A program made the translations under genes and the position numbers. A model generated the notes under the pieces. The model searched no databases, was not told where the DNA came from, and saw nothing but the letters and a program-made list of their open reading frames with translations. A DNA stretch of 64,000 nt from Sedimentisphaerales bacterium. Lineage in GTDB: Bacteria; Planctomycetota; Phycisphaerae; Sedimentisphaerales; Anaerobacaceae. The DNA is taken from contig JAFGLV010000021.1 of the NCBI GenBank assembly GCA_016927855.1, positions 1-64,000 on the forward strand, written 5' to 3'. Shown here piece by piece: positions 53,043 to 60,421 of this stretch. Position 1 is the stretch's first letter. Every line of letters starts with the position of its first letter.

Positions 53043-55471
53043 GGACTCTCTCCTGTCGTCGCTAGTTGGTTTTCCAGCTCACCCAGCGCGAACCCTTCCG
53101 CTCGGACGAGATGGCTTCTGTCCGCCAGGATCAGCCAAGGCAACGACATGATGCCCCACGTCAAGCGGGTCTCTTGCGCGTTCGCTCCAACCATGCCGAT
53201 GCGGAAAGGCACGTTGCTGTCCCTGACCCACTTGTCGAGCTCAGCCTGAGCGACGACGGATGCCTGTACTGCAGCTACGACAATGCCCTTTTGCGTCAGA
53301 GTATCGGCTTGCCCGGCCAATTGGAGAAGAGCCTGCCGTGACGGCCGCTGTTGCATGTCGAAGAAGCAGACAAGAACCGGTTTCCCGTCTGTCTCTGCGG
53401 ATGACAGGCCCAACTCCTTGAGATCGGGCAGAGGCTTTCCTGCAAGCGTGACTTCGGGCTCGTGAACGAGTTGCTGGCCCAGGATGATCTTGAGGTTCCG
53501 GGCCGGCAATTCGGCTTTGATGAAGCCCGCGCCGCCGGGACTGGACCCGAAGTTGGCTTGAATGCGAATCGGTCCCCTGCACAGACGCGTCAGTGCAAAC
53601 TCGCCTCGTTCGTTGGTGGCGGTTGCCTTGGAAGGCTGGCTGACTCTGGGCAAGCCGTTCACGAAGATCGGCACGTGAGCCGCAGGCACTCCGTTGGGGT
53701 CCACCACAACACCGGAGACGGACTGATCGGCCAAGGGCAGTTCCGTCTCGCCGACGTCCACGACTGTTCCCGGCGCCCCACTGGGAGAGATCCGCAGGTA
53801 CTCCCTCGGGCCGTAGCCTGCCGCGGCGACGGAAAGGCGATACATGAAACCGTCCTGGACCGGCGGGATGGCCTTCATCTCGAATCGGCCCTGCGCGTCA
53901 GTCAAGAGCTCGACACCTAGTTGGCTCAGGCAGTTTTGCGTACTCAGGCACAGGGACACTCGTGCGGCGGGTATACCGGCGCCGTCGGGGCCGACCACCT
54001 TGCCGGTCAGAGTCCACGCCGGCGCGAGCCTGAGGTCAATCGGCCGGGACCAGTCTGTCACGCGCATCGCCACGGCCGAGCCGACACCGACATCCCGAGC
54101 CACCGCAAATCCGCCGTTGGCGGCGTGCTGCTCGTCACAGGCCGCCTCGAACCTGCCGTTGCTGTCACTGTACGCATGATCGCCAAAGGGATGGACGGAA
54201 ACCACCGCATCTCTGACCGGCTCGCCGCCGGGGCCGAGCACGCGACCGTAGGCTGTCGGCGGAAGCGAAAGCAACGCCTCATAGCGCACCGTCTGCCCCG
54301 CCGCAACCTGCTCCTTGCTTTGGTAGCCGACAAACTGGTCTGCCGTTACGTAAACGTCATACTCACCTGCCGGCGCCCGGACGCGTGCGATGCCTTTGGC
54401 ATCCGTGCGCGCCGGCTTGTCGCGCCACCAGTCACGTGCATAAAGGCTCACCCTGGCGCCCGGCACCGGACGCCGGGCTTGTGCGCTCAGGACGGTCACT
54501 TCCAGGACGCCTCCCTTGACCACGTGGATGGTGGCCTCCGTCGCCGCCGGACCGGCCTTCACCGACACTTCCATCAGCTTGCCCACCCAGAGACCGGGCC
54601 CTTCCTCAGGCGCGAGTACCTCGATTTGGCCCTCCCCTTCGGGAATGCCCGCGAAAGCGAACGCTCCGTTCCGATCTGAGGTAGTCTTGCGCGCGAGATA
54701 CGAGCGGGTGACATCGGCTTCGGAACGATTGGGAGAGATCATCAGGTCTACACCGCTGACCGGTTGACCCTGCTCATCCACAACGCGTCCTTCGATCGCA
54801 CCGAGGACGGGCAGTTGCAGCCGGATGTCGGAACGCCACACCTCGAAGCCACATGACGCCTGCTCGTGCAGGCGCAGCACCTGGATGGTGTCCTGGCCGG
54901 GGAGCTTGACGCGGTACGACATACTGACATCGGCCGCGAATGCGGCAAAACGGAACTGCCCTTGCGCGTCGGTGGTCGTGGTGAACCATTCCTTGGGCGC
55001 GAGGATCGAACGCTGACGGAGGCGATCCAGGTAGCTGTTTACAGGCAGAGCCTGCACCTGCGCGCCGACGATGGGACTACCCTTTGAATCGACAACTTGG
55101 CCGGTCAATGCGCACGGTGGCTCCAAGACGAGCGGGAAAAGGCCTTTGCCCTTGGTGTTGTGGCTGTAGTTGAGACCGTCCCAAGCCAGCGCCAAGCCCT
55201 GCTTGCGCGCCACGATGAAGGTACCGTACTGGTTCGACACGTTCGCCTGGAGCTGGAACCGCCCCGTTGCGTCGGTCTTCACGATGGGCGCGACCAGTTT
55301 GGCGTCATAGGCAGACCCGCCGATCGCATACCACTCGTACACCGCCACTTCTGCTCCCTCTACCGGTCGGGCCTTGCTGTCCACCACTTGTCCCAGCACC
55401 GGCAACGCTTCGCTGGATGAAACCCAGGCACCCAGGAGGACCCACACACAGACTATGATTGTCGTTCGCAT
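53039..55471 (-). CDS. Array locus 4: type II subclass CarboxypepD_reg protein with QRPS Trx-like domain
   Basis: The product is 810 residues from the ATG at 55471, preceded by AAGGAG at ideal spacing; an upstream in-frame extension has no such site. A signal peptide (MRTTIIVCVWVLLGAWVSSS) is followed by LGQVVDSKARPVEGAEVAVY, VARKQGLALAWDGLNYSHNT, APKEWFTTTTDAQGQFRFAA and GFEVWRSDIRLQLPVLGAIE. Its sequence is closest to locus 2. The C-terminal domain has CFFDMQQRPSRQAL and MSLPWLILADRSH. The 55-bp gap before it is one of the larger ones in the first part of the array. Confidence 0.92.
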   Translation of the reverse strand: MRTTIIVCVWVLLGAWVSSSEALPVLGQVVDSKARPVEGAEVAVYEWYAIGGSAYDAKLVAPIVKTDATGRFQLQANVSNQYGTFIVARKQGLALAWDGLNYSHNTKGKGLFPLVLEPPCALTGQVVDSKGSPIVGAQVQALPVNSYLDRLRQRSILAPKEWFTTTTDAQGQFRFAAFAADVSMSYRVKLPGQDTIQVLRLHEQASCGFEVWRSDIRLQLPVLGAIEGRVVDEQGQPVSGVDLMISPNRSEADVTRSYLARKTTSDRNGAFAFAGIPEGEGQIEVLAPEEGPGLWVGKLMEVSVKAGPAATEATIHVVKGGVLEVTVLSAQARRPVPGARVSLYARDWWRDKPARTDAKGIARVRAPAGEYDVYVTADQFVGYQSKEQVAAGQTVRYEALLSLPPTAYGRVLGPGGEPVRDAVVSVHPFGDHAYSDSNGRFEAACDEQHAANGGFAVARDVGVGSAVAMRVTDWSRPIDLRLAPAWTLTGKVVGPDGAGIPAARVSLCLSTQNCLSQLGVELLTDAQGRFEMKAIPPVQDGFMYRLSVAAAGYGPREYLRISPSGAPGTVVDVGETELPLADQSVSGVVVDPNGVPAAHVPIFVNGLPRVSQPSKATATNERGEFALTRLCRGPIRIQANFGSSPGGAGFIKAELPARNLKIILGQQLVHEPEVTLAGKPLPDLKELGLSSAETDGKPVLVCFFDMQQRPSRQALLQLAGQADTLTQKGIVVAAVQASVVAQAELDKWVRDSNVPFRIGMVGANAQETRLTWGIMSLPWLILADRSHLVRAEGFALGELENQLATTGESP

Positions 55472-55526
55472 GACAGACTCCTTGGTGAAATCAACACATC
55501 TCTCAACAAAGGCTTCTACCCCACCG

Positions 55527-57968
55527 TCAATCCCTCGTTGTCCTGTTGACGTGGGCTTCAAGCTCATCCAACGCGAACCCCTCTGCCCTTACGACGTGCT
55601 TCCTGTCCGCAAGGACCAACCAAGGCAGGGACTTGACGCCCCACGCCAGGCGCGTCGCGTCGATGTCACCGCGCATCCGCCCGACGGGCAACGCGACGTC
55701 GCTCTGCGTCACCCACTCGGACAGCGCGTCAGCATCCACCTCGGAAGCCTGCACGCCGACTACGATGACGCCTTTCTGTTTCAACGCCTCCGCTCGCCCG
55801 GCCAGTTGCAGGAGAGCGTTCCGCGAGGGACGCTGCTGGAAGTCGAAGAAACACAGGAGGATCGCGCCGTCTCGAATATCCGCGTGCGAGAAATTCAAGC
55901 CAAGAGCGTCGCCGGGCGGCAGTGGTTTGTCCTCTAGTGACGCGTACCTCTGGTGCACCCGACGCTGGCCGAGGATGATCTTGACGTCGCGATCACCGCC
56001 CTCGGCTTCCACGGTCCCGCCGGCCTGGCGGGAGAGGCTGCCTTGAATACTCACCGGCGCTTGGCAGAGGCGATGGAGTGTGAAACGCCCGGCGGCATCG
56101 CTTACCGTGGTCCGTGAGAGTTGACTGCGGCCGTATGCGGAGACCAAGGCGCCGCCAGCGCGCGCTCCGTTGGCATCTGCGACAATGCCGGTGACAGACC
56201 TGTCGGCCGGAACCAGCACGATGGGCTCGAGCTCGATTCGTGCGCCGGGCTCCCGCGGTACGGCGACTCGCTGCCCCGAATTTCCATAGCCGCAGGCGCT
56301 GACGGAGAGCCGATAGGAAAACCCGGCTTGGCCGGTGGCGATGCTCCTGAGTTCGAATCGCCCTTCAGCATCGGTCGCAACGTCGGGCGCGTACGGCATG
56401 CTGACATGCAATTGCTGGATAACCACATCGTGGCCCACTCGCGCCGCAGGAATCCCGTTGCCGTTCGGATCGACCACCCGTCCGGCGATCAGGCAGGCCG
56501 GGTTCATGGTGATGCACAGCGGCTCGGCAGCCTGCTCTGCCATCCTCAGGCCGACGAGATTTAGCGGCGAATGGCGTGCGACCCAGACCCCAGGCAAATT
56601 GCCTGGCGGCAGGCTTACCTCAAACCTGCCGGCCCGATCCGTGCGCGCCGAGCCCTTGGCGAAATAGTCGCTCGCGACCGCCAGGCCGGTGACGACAGCG
56701 TCTGGGACAGATTGTCCGGACGCGTCGAGCACAGTTCCCGATACCCTTGTGTAGCCCTCGAGCAGAATGGTAGTCTCGACCGTCCGGCCCTGGAGCACGG
56801 TGGCCGCGCCTTCATAGAACATCGGAATGTAGCGATCCGAACGGGTGCTGAAGGCGCATTCTCCCACCGGCACCGGGACTCTCAGAACGCCGTTGGCATC
56901 GGTGTGAGCGTCCCTGTAGAAGTCGGATCGTTCGGTTTGGACGGCCTGCCAGAAGTGAACGGGTAGCCCGGCAATGGGCGCGCCGGTCTGCTCTTCTCGG
57001 GCGACGATTTCGATCGTGCCGCCTCGGCGCAACTCGGCCGTTACCTCCGTCACCGGCGCGCCAGCCCCGACGTCGAACGTCACGCGTCGGTCGACCAAGC
57101 CGGTTTCGTCCGGCGCGGAGACGGCGACGTACCGTTGGCCGGGGGGAACCCGTTGAAAGGAGAACCGGCCGTCCGACCCGGTGGTCGTCGCGAGCGGAAT
57201 GAACGGGTTCGCATCGGGGTTAAGGTCCTTCGGTTCGAGAAGCACGCGAGCACCGTCGACCGGCGCGCCGCTGTCGACGTCGACCACCTGCCCCTGCACC
57301 GGACTCTCCCGAGGCAACACCAAGCGGATGTCCGTCCGACCGACCTCGAATCCGCATAGGGTCATCATGTGCGGCGAGTATTCAAAGACGAGCTGCCGGT
57401 CAGGGGCTTTCACCCAGAAGTCCGTGCTGACCTCCGCCGAGAAAACGCCGAAGAGGAACCTTCCGTCGTCATCTGTCTGCGTCGTCAGCCAGGACGGCGG
57501 CGCCAGGATCGGCAGTTGCTCCAGCCGTCTCAGTTGGCTGTTCTTCGGAGCAGCTCGCACCACCGCGCCCGCTACGGGCCGGTCATTTGCGTCGACCACG
57601 ACGCCTCCGACCGAACACAGCCGGTCCAGAACGATCACATTGTCGTCGATATGCTCCAGCAGGTCCCAGCCAAGGGCAAGGCCATCCTTGCGCGCGACGA
57701 TCACATAGACTCGGAGCACACTGAGGCTCACGTCGGTGGTAAAGGCAAATCGACCGTCCTGGTCCGTTATCCTGATCTCGTCGCGCATTTCGGCGGTATG
57801 ACGACCCGTCTTCTCGTGGAGGGCCACCTCGGCTCCTTGAACCGGGCGCCCCAGGTAGTCGACTACCCTGCCGGTAATTATGTGCGCTTGGCCCGATGTC
57901 ACGAGGCTCTGGACGAGAACAATCGAGAATGCCAACGTCAGGCTGCGCATTTGCACGGTCGGTTTCAT
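55527..57968 (-). CDS. Array locus 3: type II subclass CarboxypepD_reg protein with QRPS Trx-like domain
   Basis: The product is 813 residues from the ATG at 57968 (MKPTVQMRSLTLAF), which overlaps the locus 2 stop as ATGA; the longer frame lies inside locus 2. A signal peptide precedes ITGRVVDYLGRPVQGAEVAL, VARKDGLALGWDLLEHIDDN, APPSWLTTQTDDDGRFLFGV, GFEVGRTDIRLVLPRESPVQ and FWQAVQTERSDFYRDAHTDA. The C-terminal domain has CFFDFQQRPSRNAL and KSLPWLVLADRKH. The run NLAAVV seen in locus 5 is NLVGLR here, one of the few departures between the pair. Confidence 0.92.
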   Translation of the reverse strand: MKPTVQMRSLTLAFSIVLVQSLVTSGQAHIITGRVVDYLGRPVQGAEVALHEKTGRHTAEMRDEIRITDQDGRFAFTTDVSLSVLRVYVIVARKDGLALGWDLLEHIDDNVIVLDRLCSVGGVVVDANDRPVAGAVVRAAPKNSQLRRLEQLPILAPPSWLTTQTDDDGRFLFGVFSAEVSTDFWVKAPDRQLVFEYSPHMMTLCGFEVGRTDIRLVLPRESPVQGQVVDVDSGAPVDGARVLLEPKDLNPDANPFIPLATTTGSDGRFSFQRVPPGQRYVAVSAPDETGLVDRRVTFDVGAGAPVTEVTAELRRGGTIEIVAREEQTGAPIAGLPVHFWQAVQTERSDFYRDAHTDANGVLRVPVPVGECAFSTRSDRYIPMFYEGAATVLQGRTVETTILLEGYTRVSGTVLDASGQSVPDAVVTGLAVASDYFAKGSARTDRAGRFEVSLPPGNLPGVWVARHSPLNLVGLRMAEQAAEPLCITMNPACLIAGRVVDPNGNGIPAARVGHDVVIQQLHVSMPYAPDVATDAEGRFELRSIATGQAGFSYRLSVSACGYGNSGQRVAVPREPGARIELEPIVLVPADRSVTGIVADANGARAGGALVSAYGRSQLSRTTVSDAAGRFTLHRLCQAPVSIQGSLSRQAGGTVEAEGGDRDVKIILGQRRVHQRYASLEDKPLPPGDALGLNFSHADIRDGAILLCFFDFQQRPSRNALLQLAGRAEALKQKGVIVVGVQASEVDADALSEWVTQSDVALPVGRMRGDIDATRLAWGVKSLPWLVLADRKHVVRAEGFALDELEAHVNRTTRD

Positions 57969-60421
57969 GGGTTTTCCCCTATCGTCGCCAGTCGCTTTTC
58001 CAGTTCCGCCACCGCGAACCCTTCCGCTGTGACGATGTGATTCGAGTCCGTCAGAATCAGCCAAGGCAGCGACTTGACGCCCCATAGAGCCCGCGTGGCC
58101 TCGGCGTCGGCAGCGATCCGGACCAGCGGGAAAGGTACATCGCTCTGTTCGGCCCATGCATTGAGTTCAGCCTGCTCGACCTTGGGCGCTTGAACCCCCA
58201 CGACGAGCACCCCTTGCTGGGCCAAGGCGTCGGCTTGCCTGGCCAATTGCAGGACCGCGTTTCGCGAAGGGCGCTGCTGGAAGTCGAAGAAGCACAGCAG
58301 GATCATCTTGTCCCGCGCATCCGCCTCGAGCGGGTCCAGGCCGAGGTCGGTCCACTCGGGCAGAGGTTTGCCGAGCAATGAGGCGAAAGGCTCGTGGACG
58401 ACGCGCTGGCCCAGGACCGCGCGGATGCCTTGGGCGCCCGCCTCGGCGCGCACCGTGCCCATACCGCCGGGACTGCTGGAGAAATTCACCTGGAGGTGGA
58501 TCGGACCTTTGGCGATACGAGTTATCCGAAATCGGCCCTGCTCGTCGGTCGCGGTGCTCTTGCGCGGCTGCAGGGCGCCGTCTCTGCCGTTTAGCATCAG
58601 AATCACGCGCGGCGCTGGCATGCCGTTGGCATCGACGACAACACCCGAGATGGACATATCCGCGTGGGCCAACTCGATGGGTCCGACGTTTGCAGTCGCA
58701 CCGGCTTCTTCCGCGAAGGTGAATTCTCGCATGCCTCCGGGAGCGAAATCCGTCGCGCACATCGAGATGGAGTAGTCAAATGGCTCCTGCGCCGGCGGGA
58801 CCGCCTTGAATTCGAAACGACCCTGCGCATCGGCGAGGACCTCCTCCCCAATCGAGCACTGGTAATTCCCCATGTCGAGTCTCAGCAGGACGTGCAGCAT
58901 GGCTCTGGCCGCGGGAATGCCGTTGCCGTTCGGATCGGTGGCTCTGCCGATCACCGTCGCAGCCGGACCGAGGGACAATGCGACCGGCTCCTGCAGGCGT
59001 GTCACGTGCGTCACCGCCGCCAAGGCGCGCGTCCGCGCGCGGGCGAACACCCAAAGGCCCTCACCGGCGCGCTCGTGCTCGTAGTTGGCAATGAAGCGCC
59101 CGGCGCGGTCGGTATAGACCCGGTCGCCATAGGGCAGCACGGCGATCAGCGCGTCTTCAACCGGCCGGCCCTGCGGGTCAGTCACCGTGCCCTGAAGGCG
59201 CGCCGACGGATCGAGCACGATCTGCAGAGGCGTCACCTGACCGGTCTCGACAACGATCGGCTCGCCGCTATTCCACCATTGGTAAGCTCCGCCGCCGCAA
59301 TAGGCGCCGTGCTCGCCGGCCGGCGCGCGGATGCTCGCGCGGCCCTTGTCGTCTGTCACGGCGTATGTGCCCGCCGCGGTAACACGAATCCCGCTCAATG
59401 GACGGTTCGTGTCACGCTCGCGCACGATCGCCTGGATGAGCCCTCCTCGGCCCAGGGACACGTGTACGTTCTCGACGGCTCGATTGCCGACAACGGTCAC
59501 ATCGACCGGCTCAGCGATCCACTGAGGCGTCTTGGTCCCGTCCGCGGCGACACTGATTCGGTGCGCGCCCTCGGGCAAGCCGGCACAGATGAAAGCGCCG
59601 TCGGCACCGGTCACCAAGGTCTGGGCCAGGTAGCGATTGGAGACATCCTCTCTGTCTCGTCGAGTCGCGATGACCAGTTCCACGTTCTCGACACCCTGGC
59701 CGGTCTCCGCCTTCACAGCACGACCCTGCACCTGACGCTCTTGTGGCATGACAAGCCTGATGTCCGAGCGGTCCGTCTCGAACCCGCAGCAGTTCTGATA
59801 GTGCGTCGTGAACGCATAGGTGCAGTTCCAGCCAGGCGCCTGGATGCGGAAGTCGGCGCTGACGTCGGCGGAGAAGGCGCCGAAGCGAAACACGCCCTTC
59901 TCGTCGGTCTGGACGGTGAACCACTCGGCCGGACCGTAGATGGGGCGCTGCTCCAGGCGCGACAGGTAGCTTGTCTTCGGCACCGCCTGCACCTTCGCGC
60001 CCGTCACCGGCGCGCCGTTAGCGTCCACCACCATCCCTTCGAGCGTGCAGGGCTTCTCCAGCACCAGAAGGAAGTGGCCCCTTTCCAGCGTGTTGGAGCC
60101 ATAGTTCAGCCCGTCCCAGGCCAGCGCCAGACCCTCCTTGCGCGCCACGATGAACGTGTCGTATTGAGACGTGCAATCGGCCTCCAACTCGAAACGCCCA
60201 TTCGCATCTGTACGGACAACCGGCGCGATCGATCTGGCGAAGTAGTCGTCGTAGCGCCGCTCGCTCTGGTAGACGGTCACCTCGGCGCCTTCCACCGGCC
60301 GCGCCAGGTAATCAACCACCTGTCCGCTGATGGGCAGCTTCCCGGCTGCGGCGGCGACGCTCTGCGCCGCCACGCAGGCGATCAATACGATACCGATGAA
60401 CTCTCCCGCTCTGGTCTTCAT
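57965..60421 (-). CDS. Array locus 2: type II subclass CarboxypepD_reg protein with QRPS Trx-like domain
   Basis: The product is 818 residues with a signal peptide (about 1-25, ending VAAAAG). The repeats start ISGQVVDYLARPVEGAEVTV and VARKEGLALAWDGLNYGSNT, then GPAEWFTVQTDEKGVFRFGA, GFETDRSDIRLVMPQERQVQ and LQGTVTDPQGRPVEDALIAV. The C-terminal domain has CFFDFQQRPSRNAV and KSLPWLILTDSNH. GGGAG seven bases before the ATG lies inside locus 1, with which it overlaps as ATGA. Confidence 0.92.
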   Translation of the reverse strand: MKTRAGEFIGIVLIACVAAQSVAAAAGKLPISGQVVDYLARPVEGAEVTVYQSERRYDDYFARSIAPVVRTDANGRFELEADCTSQYDTFIVARKEGLALAWDGLNYGSNTLERGHFLLVLEKPCTLEGMVVDANGAPVTGAKVQAVPKTSYLSRLEQRPIYGPAEWFTVQTDEKGVFRFGAFSADVSADFRIQAPGWNCTYAFTTHYQNCCGFETDRSDIRLVMPQERQVQGRAVKAETGQGVENVELVIATRRDREDVSNRYLAQTLVTGADGAFICAGLPEGAHRISVAADGTKTPQWIAEPVDVTVVGNRAVENVHVSLGRGGLIQAIVRERDTNRPLSGIRVTAAGTYAVTDDKGRASIRAPAGEHGAYCGGGAYQWWNSGEPIVVETGQVTPLQIVLDPSARLQGTVTDPQGRPVEDALIAVLPYGDRVYTDRAGRFIANYEHERAGEGLWVFARARTRALAAVTHVTRLQEPVALSLGPAATVIGRATDPNGNGIPAARAMLHVLLRLDMGNYQCSIGEEVLADAQGRFEFKAVPPAQEPFDYSISMCATDFAPGGMREFTFAEEAGATANVGPIELAHADMSISGVVVDANGMPAPRVILMLNGRDGALQPRKSTATDEQGRFRITRIAKGPIHLQVNFSSSPGGMGTVRAEAGAQGIRAVLGQRVVHEPFASLLGKPLPEWTDLGLDPLEADARDKMILLCFFDFQQRPSRNAVLQLARQADALAQQGVLVVGVQAPKVEQAELNAWAEQSDVPFPLVRIAADAEATRALWGVKSLPWLILTDSNHIVTAEGFAVAELEKRLATIGENP